Source: Tetraselmis striata
Lineage: Eukaryota > Chlorophyta > Chlorodendrophyceae > Chlorodendrales > Chlorodendraceae
Reading direction: 5' to 3'
NCBI GenBank assembly: GCA_006384855.1
Contig: VCJN01000407.1
Location: forward strand, 100,698-164,697
Length of the DNA stretch: 64,000 nt
In this document: positions 54,277 to 64,000 of the stretch, piece by piece
Layout: each line of letters opens with the position of its first letter
Position numbering within the stretch: the stretch's first letter is position 1
The notes under the pieces: model-generated
Seen by the model: the letters and a program-made list of their open reading frames with translations, nothing else
Database searches by the model: none
What the model was told of the DNA's origin: nothing
Program-made: the position numbers and the translations under genes

Positions 54277-55270
54277 ACTGCATCGAGTCTACATGCGTCC
54301 GCTACCTCGCATGGATTGCGGAGCGCGGAACCATCGGCGCCGGCTTTCTGCAACCCTACCGCTCGGCCATCAAAACTTCCTACGTCATACCGGTCGGGAT
54401 GACGCCCCGGCTACCGGCCCAGCCAGCGGCGACATGAAGCGCGTGCTTCAAATCCGTCAGCTCAAGACTAGCGAGGAGCTACGGCGCGCCCCCCTTCCAT
54501 GCGACGTCATCACCGGCATCCTCGACGACCTTGTTACCCTTGCCATGACCACCCTCGGCTACGACACCACCCCCCGCAAAGGGCGCCGCGGTGTGTTCAA
54601 CATTTATGCTTTACTCCCGTGGTGAGTCCATCGTCTCCTGCCGACTCCGCGACATGGCCGTGGACACCCACAACATCACCCTCTTCGTCAACCGCGAGAA
54701 GGGGGGACATCGCTTGCGTCGAGACGGGTTCAAGCCCCTTACTGTAAATCCCTGCCACCGCCGTGCCCACGTGGACAGCCCTTTTTCGCCGCTTCATCGC
54801 CTACCGTGACGCGGCGTTCCGGGCAGCTCCCACCGCCAAGCAATGTGGCCGATTATGGGTGCTCCCCGGCTTACTACATGGCTACCCCGCCCCTTATTAC
54901 ATGGAACGCCTCCACCCTCGGCGACTGGCTCAAGCGGGCCGTCGGCCGCATCAATTGAGCTCCCCCCCCCCCCCCTCTTCCCCCCCCCCCCCTCCACACC
55001 CCGAAGAGTTCGTGTGGACCTCGCACTCCTTACGAAAGGGCGCGGCGTTCGGTGCAAACGCACCGGGCGTGCCCCTTGACAAAATCCGCCACTGGGGCGG
55101 TTGGGCCCGCAATTTTGTAGTAATCAACGACTACATCGACCCGACAACGCTTCCTAGCCGCGCCGCCGCGCTTCTGTTCGGGTGGCTCTCCCCTATGTGG
55201 TCCTTCGTTGCCTTCTTGATTGACCGCGACCCCCCTCCGTTGGACGCCGCCCCGCCCCTCCGCAGCCATG
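54100..55270 (+). pseudogene. Tyrosine recombinase remnant (fossil)
   Basis: Recognisable blocks in order: a core-binding part (TSLMANTYFDYEGKTRLFAE; CVRYLAWIAERGTIGAGFLQ), SCRLRDMAVDTHNITLF, then WTSHSLRKGAAFGANAPGVP, IRHWGGWARN and INDYIDPTTLPS. These parallel the blocks of the recombinase at 30.0-31.6 kb. Broken; several breaks. Confidence 0.75.
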
Positions 55271-55640
55271 AAGACCGAGGTGGCTACTCTTCCATGCCCA
55301 CCTCCCTTAGAAATCAATGTTTAGAGCTATGGGGGGTTTTCTTTTCCCGCTCCCGCCTGCACCTAAGGTGTCCTGACAGGGTATGCAGCTGTCGACTCTA
55401 GCTACCCGCGCTCTCTGCGCCACGCATGTGATCGACCACGGGCAGTCTTGGTGCTTCAGCATTGAGAAGCCGATGTACGGCACTTTGCGTGCCGCATGTG
55501 GCGAAAACAACAGTCACCCCCGTATCCATCGTCAAATCTTATAAAACCATCATCTTCCGATGGACTTTTGACTAAGACCACTCTCTTAGTTTTGTGCTAG
55601 CCTCCTACCCGCACAACCCGCCCGCCCTCCCTCGCTCCTT

Positions 55641-57377
55641 TTGTGGCTCTGCCGCAAGTACCCCGCCCTTCCCGTGTGACTAAGCCTGGGCACTTCTCGA
55701 CTACTCCTCCCTGCCGACCTCCCTTTGAAACTTAACAATAAATATTTTAAAATGAAAATTTCCCGAAGAATGCAGCGGCGGGGTCATAATCATGAGATGT
55801 AACGTACGGAAACGAGTACGAGTAAGGAGTAATACACTACGCGTCAAAATAAATGGCAAACCCTAGTCGGCGTAGGGTTCGTGCTCATGGGCAATCGAAG
55901 CTCGATGCGCCACATATAATAGGGGGGTGTTTTGGGTAGGAGTGTTGGCTACAAGCCCCATATTTTACATTGAATTGATTGGGCCTTGTACATTGAGATG
56001 TACGTAGATGTAAAAACCACACACGAATTTCGCGAGTCTTGAGTTTACATAAGCACAAATAATCATAAAAATATTCCTAGGCGCCAAATTGTGGCGGGTC
56101 TTTGGCATGGCTCTGTAGCAATCGACTGCCCATCCATGTGCTCAGATGGCACCGCGGCCGATCCCGCATCGCGTCTTCTTGCCGCTCGTAATGCGCGCGT
56201 ATATTGACGTTACACAATTGTTACACGTGTCGCGATGCACGTACTCGCGTAGGCGGCCATTCTTTGTGTAACGAGACCGCGAAAATTTTGGCAACCGATG
56301 CATGTGGTAGCGCACGACTACCTCTACACGGTGGGGCAAAGCATGTATCCAACTCTTACGGCGCGCGCCGTAAGAGCACCCAAAAAACCCCCTAAGTCCA
56401 AACCCGTCATAGATGTCATATATTTCCACTTAAATTCTACGATTTGAGCAATTGTTTTCGGACATTTCGGGTTAGGTAAACACCGGCAGGTCATCGAGCG
56501 TCCCATGTTCGTGGGGTTTTCGTAATGGTTTCGGAATTGCAAAATACTCGCCAACTACCCCCGGAGTACCGTTTGCTTACCATTAATTTTGAAGCGTAGT
56601 GTACCCCGGTAGTTGATTTAGTCAATAAAACATTACGTCATTTGGTCGAAACTCAGTAACCCCACATGGCCATCCGTCTCGTCAACCCATTGCCGTCCCA
56701 ACCATGCCTATCGGACACACCGGCCGGCACCATATCGCGCATATCTCGGTAGCAGCGAGCAAACATAGGCATATGGTGGCATTCAGGTGGCTCGTCGCGT
56801 GTGTCGCAGGTAGGGATGGGTCTGTCGGCTGGACGCCTGGACGATTAGGGAGGAGCGCGAGCAGTTACGTGCTAGTAATACGCACGTAGTGCTGCCACGT
56901 AGCCAAAAGCGTTGCCATCTACACATCTCGGATTTGAGACCCGCCGACGGTCTTCAGCAACGAGTAGTCGCTAATCCTTACAAGGTACCGGTAAGGATTA
57001 CCTACGTGTAAAAAATGGCACCGTGTAGACGACAGAGGTCTCAGGTACGACAGGTACTCATCGCACAGTATCAATACTCGTCCTGCCGCCCGGGTACGGC
57101 CGGTACGCGCGACCGCAGTAGCGGTGCGCCACGAGTACACGGGCACGTGCCGCGCGCGTGCACCCGTAAGACTGTAGTGCTACTGGTACGGTCCACAATG
57201 AGCGGATGTTATTCGTACTTTAGAACCACAAAAACCTAGCATTCACCGCGAAATTTACGGGCGCGTCATTATTCTGAATAGTACGGATACTCGGTATTTA
57301 CGGCATCCGCCGTACAAATATAAAATGCAGGCGCGGCCGCACCGTATATTCGTATAATGCTAGTAGTACGGCGGGTA
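55641..57377. other. Intergenic, no gene seen
   Basis: AT-rich to 56.6 kb, then mixed. No supported coding sequence. A palindromic GCGCGCGCC-type patch near 56,361 is the only structure I noted. Confidence 0.5.
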
Positions 57378-58573
57378 CAGTGACACTACCTCTATAGTGA
57401 ATATCCTCCCCCCCCCCCCCCCCCGCGCCGCCATCTGTTCACTATCGGGGTAGTTTTTTTTTCGCCCCCGGGACAGGACTGGCACCAGTGAAACCCATGC
57501 AGCGTCTCTACGACGGCCGTTTAGGCACAAATCCAGTTACGGAAAGCCCTGGGTAGGCGACGCTCCGTTATAGTCATCAAGAAAATTGCCGAAGCATTTC
57601 GCAAGACTAATTGAAGTCCAGTGACGGAATTTCCAACACTGTTGGATCACCGTCTAAAACACTGCCATCAAAATACCCGGCAGTGACCACGAGGGGTCCG
57701 CCCTACCCGTTTGGGCGTCGGCCCATTCGAGTAATGCGAGTTGGGGCAAGCCCCAACCCGCGGAGCAAAGCATAGGGGTAGGTTCATTATGGGGGTATTA
57801 ACCGTAGCCTTCCGGCAGCGTACCTCTACAGTGAAATGTTCACTATAGGGGTAGGATTTTCACTGTGAAGGTAGTGACAGCAGAGGGATTTCCTTGTGGT
57901 GGGGCGAGCGACTGTCCTTAAAACACTGGGAACCCTTTCTTGTGTTAATACATCAAACAGCATCCCCGCCCGGAGAGGGATGGGGGTTGTCATCCGTGGG
58001 TTGCAGCCTTTCTACCCATAGGCACATCAATGTACTGTACTTCGACGGGAAACTGCTTCGCCTCGTATTCCCCCTGGCACACGACGCCACACGTGGTGCA
58101 GCAGTGTGGTGCAACCACATTGTTTCAGCTCTGGCCCGCCGGGCTCTCCTCTGGCGGCAACTACGCAGTGCATGCCATAGCAGCATCACTGAGCGGGACG
58201 GTTCCGCCATGGCAGCGAGGCTTGCGTTGTTATGGTGGCAGCACCGACTGTGCATGCATCGAATATGTGACGCCAACACTATGACAGTACAGTACAGTTG
58301 CCTAGAGCGGCCGTTCATGCCGCCACCGCAGCCGGCGCTCTTTACACTATCGTTTAGTACTGGTGGCTCACTATCGAGGTAGGGAACGCCCATTTGGGAC
58401 CCCCCCCCCCCCCCCCCCCCGTTTACTATAGGGGTAGGTTCACTATAGCAATTGTTCACTAGGGGTAGCTTATACGGTGTTAAGCGCCCCCCGCCCCCCC
58501 CCCCCCCCCCCCCCCCCGTGTACTATAGGGGTAGGTTCACTATAGGGTGTTCACTATAGGGGTAGTGTCACTG
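57378..58573. mobile_element. Tc1/mariner-like non-autonomous element with TA target duplication
   Basis: Ends read CAGTGACACTACCTCTATAGTGAA (57,378 inward) and, inverted, CAGTGACACTACCCCTATAGTGAA (58,573 inward): 24 bp with one mismatch. TA dinucleotides flank both ends. The 1,196-bp interior has no recognisable transposase; a 162-residue plus frame at 57,894-58,382 is unlike anything I know. The motif TTCACTATAGGGGTAG recurs about ten times in both orientations, mostly near the ends and beside poly-C tracts. The CAGT start and TA duplication are typical of Tc1/mariner. Confidence 0.75.
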
Positions 58574-58609
58574 TACCGTCATTAAGCCGTGACGTGAAGT
58601 TAAAGATCG

Positions 58610-59312
58610 CCATGGTCCACCCCGGGTCATCGGCCGATTCCGCCCCATGCCCCAGCACTTGACCTCTCGCGGCAACTACAGTCGTCGTAACAAATATTGC
58701 ATCATTGATTTAACACATGCGCACTAAAAGCATAACTAAAAGCAATTGTGAAAGGTTGCCAGCAAAGGAGAGACATAAGCATGAAACCAAGTTATGGGCA
58801 AGCATGAGGCCAGAGAGCCAAGAACCAAGGAAGCGCCAAGGGCGAAACTAGGAAGCCACCAAGTCGCAAAGGAGCCAATAGGTCCAGGAAGACACTGAAA
58901 GGCAAGGAACGACAAGAAAAAACCGAAAGGGGAAGTTGAAACCAATGAGGACCACCGCCCACTCAGGGCGGGTGGGCCATCAACCGCCTTGAGTGCGCTT
59001 GCAGCCGATGACCCGGGTCATAGCTACACAGCTGACGAGCGACGCGACGCAACATCCGCATGAGCGCCATCAGGCGCCGCGTGCGCCGCCGCGACCCCGC
59101 CAAGAACGTTCTTTGCGTGCACCATGTTGATGAGCAAGGAGAAACGGCGGCGCCACGCAGACAAGAGCTGGGCGGCCGTTTTTTCTGGCCAATGTGCGTG
59201 TGGCTAGCTTTCGCGAGCTCCACCTCCAAGAAAAGCCTCAGCGTGTGGGACCAGCGAGCCGAACACGGAGACGGCGAAGAGAATAACAAAGCGAAGCATG
59301 CCGGCGGCGTTT
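58610..59312 (-). mobile_element. LINE 3' end with SINE-like tail
   Basis: The minus strand from about 59,312 repeats the protein tail seen at 1-315 (starting MLRFV...FAVSVFGSLVPHAEAF) and the following UTR to about 58,740. It then continues into GACGACTGTAGTTGCCGCGAGAGGTCAAGTGCTGGGGC...CGGCCGATGACCCGGGG (58,690-58,612), the tail block of the SINEs. The reading frame here is shifted relative to the copy at position 1, so this copy is inactive. The 5' part is absent (truncated). Confidence 0.6.
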
Positions 59313-60690
59313 CGGACACCCTCGCGTCATGTAGTTCTGGATTTGTGGCGCTCTGCTGACCGCAATGCAGTCGTTAAATCCGAGCTTGACACGCCAAGGA
59401 TAGGGCCAATGATGGTATTGATGGCAAGCGTGTTCCCGCGGATATATACCGCCATACCCAACAAGTATGCAGTCGTCGTAGGTCTAGCAATAGCCCTTAG
59501 ACAAATGCCCCATTTGAACCCGCCAAATGCCAATCATTTTGGTGTAAGAGGAACGATGAACTCACGCGGCCGGCAACCGTACATGCAAGGCAATCAAGGC
59601 CGTAAAGTATAATGTATCGACTTCGGAAAATAGGCACGCACACCACAGTAGTCACACGGGCCAATAATGTGAAGGCAAAAGCACACATCTGAATCTCACA
59701 GTGCATATGTAAAAGAACAAACCGGTTTCACATGCTACGGTTTCATTTCAGAGAGACTGCCATAAACGCATGGGAGTCATCGTCCGCTACCGAGTCGGCG
59801 GACCCGTATCTAGTAACTCTAGCACAACAACCATGCGCAAACAGACAAAGGCGTGCTGTATTTGTGGCTTCATAGTCTTTTACACCGGCTTTGCTAATAC
59901 ATGTGATCTCGAAACGCTCTAATTTCATTCTTTGAGTTACTTTGTATCTCCCAACATCTTTTTCGGTGAAAGTATCTCTGAAGTGTTTGAGTAAAGTAGA
60001 TAGCGTTAAAATGATATGCGGACCGACGGCGGTGCACAACGATAAGATGGCGTTAACGGTGATTATGCTTATTTGTAAAAGGGATTTCATAATGGACAAA
60101 CGAGTACCGTGTACTATACTATAATATCGGAATTAGTCGCCTATTGCGTATTGCTCGCCCTTATTGAGCAACGGTTGCTGCAACGGCCGCCGAAGCGAGC
60201 TACTACCGGTATATGTACGTAATACGGCGCGACGTGTCCATCTTGCGAATTGCAGCTGAGTTACCTGCGGGCCATGCTATCACCGGCGCAAAAGCGGGCA
60301 CGAAACATCCCACGCACCACGGTGAAGGCCGAGGTCGCGGCAACTCAACTATAGGCCAGGAGACGGGGGGGGGGGGGGGGGGGGCAAGAGCAAGAGAGCC
60401 GCGTCGGCGTCATTCCGGGCACCCGAGCCTTTAGCTAGTCCCCGTGCCGCTAGCCGCCGCGCCGACTCCGTCCGCGACCCCCCCCGCCCCCCCCCCCCGC
60501 CGCCGCCGCCGCTTCTTCCGACAAGGCTTCGACGCATGTTGCACAAACCAATACCCCGTCAGCATCAGTCAATTCTTCCAGCAAGCCCGACTCCGACGAG
60601 GATGGGCTCTTCGAGTACTTATGCTGGTGGGTCCAAAGATCTGCAACCAGCGGGGCCCGTCAGAACAGCATGCGGTCCAACATCCCACAT
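59313..60690. other. Intergenic, no gene seen
   Basis: No supported coding sequence. A poly-G tract lies at about 60,366-60,384 and a C-rich stretch at about 60,478-60,500. Confidence 0.5.
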
Positions 60691-61740
60691 CATTCAGGTC
60701 GCGGCTTCAGTCATGTCGTTGAACATAACTTCAGGCTCGTCTCCTAGCCGCTCATCGTACATCTCGTCTGCAGAGCCACGAAAAGTGACTACGGTTGCCA
60801 TCCATGAACCTTTCATCGCGAGCATAGTGTCCCTCGCTGAGTTGTCACCGGACTCATTTTGGTCATCAATGATCATGTTTTGCAAGACCATGGTAACCAG
60901 CACCGTGTTCATTGGTGAAAAGAGAAAGAAAGCCACGCCTGAAGGGCAGTGGAACAGTCCCCAATGAACGTTGCTTTCCTTTTCCAAAGGCTCGCTCAAT
61001 AGTGATGCGACAGCGGCTGAGGTAAAATTTGAACGCAGCCTCCGACTCGCTGAGAGTCATGCCGAGGAGGGGGCAGCACAATATGCTTGTCGCAACCTTT
61101 GTACGCATCATCACCTGCCATCCAATGCCGGTCGAAGAGAGGGCAAGTGTGCGAACATCGAGACATGCCATAAATCTCCCATGCAATATGGCATCATTCA
61201 TCAGTGTTACCCGTGGTTTTCGCTGCCGCCCACTGAGACCAGCACATGCGCGCATCACATAAGGCATGAAACGTCACAGCAAAGCGACACTTGTGGTTCC
61301 TCATGTCGTTAGTATTAATTTTCAATCTCGCCGTAACCAGGCAACTCGATAGGTAAAACTATGCCATCGACACATACACCCGATGCATCTATACATGGTC
61401 TCCCCACTGACAGAGCGCCCAAAACTTCCGAGCTATGGCGTCCAGCTCCGCCGCGTCGCTCAGTGGGAGACTGATAGAGCTATCTAGGAAGTTGTTCAAT
61501 ATTATTGCTTTAGTTTACGACAAGGGTTACATACGGAGAGATGTACGGTGCAAGCAGCCACTCCGTGCATGTCCGTGATGTCTAGGTATGGTGTACCCTC
61601 CATCGAAATAGCATTATTTCGGAGCGCCATTGACAACCGCAACTCAACGGAAATCACTCGCCTTGCTTGCTTCTTGTCACGAATAGTGGCGAAGATGTCA
61701 GCGAAGCGGTCTTTAGGTACTTCGTACTACCATGAGTAGT
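60690..61740 (-). pseudogene. PIF/Harbinger transposase remnant
   Basis: Minus-strand blocks in order: LRLSMALRNNAISMEGTPYL and DITDMHGVAACTVH (N-terminal domain, about 61,660-61,550), LSDAAELDAIARKFWALC, RNHKCRFAVTFHALCDAR, WMAGDDAYKGCDKHIVLPP (DDE-domain part around 61,130-61,070), then AAFKFYLSRCRITIERAFG and VLVTMVLQNMIIDDQNE (end near 60,850). The order and motifs match DDE_Tnp_4 transposases of PIF/Harbinger. Reading needs several frames and the segment linking to the first Asp is eroded, so it is a pseudogene. No terminal inverted repeats were found. Confidence 0.75.
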
Positions 61741-62236
61741 AGTACTGGCAACACTCGGAACGCGCGCGATTAACAGTAGTAAACAGGTATCATTCCTGTA
61801 TTACGCTCGTGGTAATCCTTATGTCATACTAGCTAGAAGAGGAGTACTTCTGGCATTTATTAGCACGCACCTCGCTATCCTGTACATCCTGTAACTTGCG
61901 CTTTCCCTGCGTCTACGGGTCGCATATTCCTTACCTGTACGTACCAAACTCGACAGCGATTAATTAAGCCCATCATCAGTATTTTTTTCTATTAATATAA
62001 TCGCCCCACCTGCATCCTGATATGGAGATACCCTGCAGATTTCTTCGTTAGTCAATTTATACATGGGCTTGAGTTCCTTGCGCCACGGTCGCGGCGCGGC
62101 AGCGCAGACAGGAAGTGGCAGATAGGGAGTGGCAGCCGGTGGGCACTATAGATGGATAGCGAGCAGCGCGCAACACCAGGCACCGATCACACTGCTGCAC
62201 GGCTGCCGGTATTCTCGGGCACGCTCTCCACGTCTC
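61741..62236. other. Upstream region of the ABC1K gene
   Basis: AT-rich to about 62,070, then GC-rich up to the start codon; presumably holds the promoter and 5' UTR. No distinct element recognised. Confidence 0.4.
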
Positions 62237-64000
62237 ATGGAGGCCCTACTCGAAAGCGCAGTCGCCGCGCGGGCGCCCCCTCGCCCTGTGCCGGTCAGGC
62301 GGGAGCAGCGCCGCGGGGCGTCGGCGGTCGCCATCAATTGCGTCGCGGGCCGAATTGCTGCCCCGCATCGTTCGGCAGCAGGCGCGCGCGTCGCCTCCAG
62401 CCCGAGACGGCTGGTTGCCCGTGCGTCGCCCCGGCAGGGCTCGGACTCCATGTGGGAGGTGCTGGAGGCTGCCGGGGTGTCGTCCGGCTCGCAGCGGGGG
62501 GCGTCGACCGCCGCGGTGCCACCGCCGTCGCCGCCGCCGATCGGCAGCGATCCCCCGTCGGCGGCACAGACGCTCCTGGACGGCCTGACGGAACAGCCAA
62601 GCGGCATGCTGCGGGGTCTGGTGGCGCAGCTGAAGGAGGCGGTGCAGGCAATAGGGGGGGCGCCCACCGCGGGCGAGGCTGCGGGACCCGTGAGGTTGGA
62701 AGGCGCCGGCAATGCGGGCCTCGGCGGCCTGGCCGACCAGCTGTCCGGGCTGCTGGCCTCCGCGCGCGACGCGCTGCCGGCCCTGGAGCTGCCCGGCAGC
62801 CCGGACCTGGAGGCGCTGCTGGAGCGCGCGGACGCTGCGGTGGAACGCGTGGGGGACGGGAGCCTGCTGGAACAGGGTGTGGAGCTGCTGCTGGCGGAGT
62901 CCGCCAAGCTGGGTGCGCCAGCCCGCGCCCTCCGATGCCCCCCCCCCCCCCCCCCCCCCACGCCAGGTCGCCACACACACCGATGCCCCGATGCCCCGAT
63001 GGCGTGCATCGCAGGAAACGTCGAGGACCCGGAGCTTGTGGGCCGCCTGCGCAACTTCGGCGTGCCAGCCCCGCTCACCAAGGTGCTGGCGGAGGCACTC
63101 GACTTCGAGTTCGACCTCGCGGACGATGGCGCGCCCGGCGTCGTGGCGCTTCTCCTTGTGGCCATCGCGCTCGTGGCCATCTTCGCCTCCGTCCGCCGGC
63201 GGTCAAAGGCAAGCACCAACCTGCCTCCGCTGCAGAATCCGCCGGTGTATGTGTGTGTGTGTGTGGGGGGGGGGGGGTGCTGGGCGGCTCTGAGGCACGG
63301 CACGGCTCGGCGCGCAGGGCGACGAGGCAGCGGGGCGCCTGCCGGCGGTGTACGACCCGGAGGCCTCCGCCGCGTACTTCGAACGCCGGCCCGCGCTGCT
63401 GGTGAGCCGCCTCGCGGAGCTGGCCTCCAAGAGCGCGGCCTTCCTGCTGGGCGTCGCCATCGACCGGCGCACCGGTGCGGCTCGTGTCTCACTCTCCATC
63501 ACCCCAGGGAAGCACCACCTCACGTCAAGCAACGCCACGGCGCTCAAAGCATGCGATGTGCTGCACTATTACAGACCTCATGTCATTCCGGCATTGTGAT
63601 GAAATCCCGCAGCGGCATGCGGTTGCCATCATGACATGCGGAAGTCGCCAAGGGGCCCAAATCGGGGGGAGGGGGGAGGGGGGGGTGTCGGCTCACCAGG
63701 GGCACCATTACCAGCGGCAGTGGCGGCAGCTCACTTGAGACTTCCCCTCTCAAGTGACCATATTAACAAGAAGTCGCCGCATCAGCGGCGATGATGCTCG
63801 CAGAGTGTCAACAACCTCCAAGGAATATATCGGCATGTAGACAGTAAGATTTTGTTTCGCGCTTGTCGGTGAGTGTCACTGCCGCTGCGCCAACAACAAA
63901 ACGGTATTCATATCTTGCTAATGTACTCGGGTTTCTAGCAACATTGGTCAACATCGGGGCAGTCCGCAAGCGGCAGGCAGGCGCTCGAAGGCAAGAGCGC
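62237..64000 (+). CDS. ABC1K (ABC1/AarF/UbiB) family kinase, 5' part; runs off window
   Basis: Exons: 62,237-62,912; 63,015-63,208; 63,318-63,474; further exons must lie beyond the window. The first about 75 residues are Arg/Ala-rich with few acids (RREQRRGASAVAINCVAGRI), like a plastid transit peptide. Two helical leader segments follow (GMLRGLVAQLKEAVQAIG; LGGLADQLSGLLASARDAL), then FGVPAPLTKVLAEALDFEFD, a membrane span (GVVALLLVAIALVAIFASVR), and the ABC1K signature entry YDPEASAAYFERRPALLVSR with FLLGVAIDRRTG. The kinase motifs themselves are not in the window. The family regulates quinone and lipid metabolism in plastids and mitochondria; which subfamily cannot be told. Intron 2 begins with a GC donor (AAG|GCAAGC); introns 1 and 2 carry poly-C or poly-G tracts. 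Confidence 0.82.
63731..63757. repeat. Perfect 10-bp hairpin in an ABC1K intron
   Basis: TCACTTGAGA and its reverse complement TCTCAAGTGA are separated by 7 nt (CTTCCCC). It could form a stem-loop in DNA or pre-mRNA; function unknown. Confidence 0.7.

Larger units (their letters stand above)
47424..55640 (+). mobile_element. Decayed DIRS-like tyrosine-recombinase fossil, composite
   Basis: A roughly 215-bp direct repeat (near 47,445-47,680 and 55,385-55,615, about 85% alike; core ATCGACCACGGGCAG, GCCGATGTACGGCACTTTGC, ACCACTCTCTTAGTTTTGTG) brackets about 8 kb. Inside, on the plus strand, are broken coding stretches at 49.1-50.1 kb and 52.3-53.5 kb (families not recognised) and a tyrosine recombinase at about 54.1-55.25 kb. 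The minus-strand ORF at 50.7-51.8 kb appears to be another element inserted within it. The element is clearly broken, with several breaks, and by repeat divergence much older than the recombinase element at 29.6 kb. That all pieces belong to one element is inference. Confidence 0.5.

Noticed and set aside
57430-58570. CACTATAGGG resembling phage T7 promoter
   Set aside because: Part of a repeated element motif; no reason for a T7-type polymerase promoter here.
62146-63492. 448-residue minus-strand frame opposite ABC1K
   Set aside because: Shadow frame that reads straight through intron poly-C as poly-Gly.

Overview
The window is nuclear DNA from a eukaryote, most likely a green alga (Viridiplantae; inferred). 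GC-rich exons are split by spliceosomal introns with GT-AG and some GC-AG borders. There are plant-type TTTAGGG repeats, an ABC1K kinase with a transit-like N-terminus, a COP1/SPA/RUP-type WD40 protein, a kinesin-12 and a GT71-type glycosyltransferase. Genes are sparse (about seven in 64 kb), and most of the remaining recognisable sequence is mobile DNA. I cannot name the species.

Layout: 1-1.7 kb, LINE 3' end and tRNA-derived SINEs; 2.9-5.05 kb, kinesin-12 (-); 5.6-6.5 kb, MITE-like element; 6.98-11.81 kb, a Copia-like LTR element with near-identical 504-bp LTRs, a perfect 5-bp target duplication and a cytosine-methyltransferase-like domain; 12.7-15.8 kb, a seven-exon IQ-motif gene (+); 16.7-18.8 kb, remains of a mobile element; 19.05-23.6 kb, a Ginger-type DNA transposon with palindrome arrays in its ends; 24-26.3 kb, decayed coding-like sequence; 26.7-27.6 kb, a multi-pass membrane protein (-); 27.97-29.2 kb, 3' exons of a gene ending in a membrane anchor (-); 29.65-32.83 kb, a tyrosine-recombinase element of DIRS/PAT architecture; 33.4-40.8 kb, an eight-exon GT71-type glycosyltransferase (+); 41.9-43.9 kb, COP1/SPA/RUP-type WD40 protein (-); 47.4-55.6 kb, a decayed DIRS-like fossil with another element's ORF inside; 57.38-58.57 kb, a Tc1/mariner-like non-autonomous element; 58.6-59.3 kb, a second LINE 3' end; 60.7-61.7 kb, a Harbinger transposase remnant; 62.2 kb to the window edge, the 5' half of an ABC1K kinase gene (+).

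The host genes do not form one pathway. They are unrelated housekeeping functions: microtubule motor, Golgi glycosylation, light or ubiquitin signalling, and plastid quinone/lipid regulation. The most unusual content is the mobile DNA: a retrotransposon that seems to have captured a C5-cytosine methyltransferase, a Ginger transposon whose ends are arrays of CCATGT-NN-ACATGG palindromes, a split-direct-repeat recombinase element, and about 28 long poly-C/poly-G tracts that often sit in introns near splice sites.
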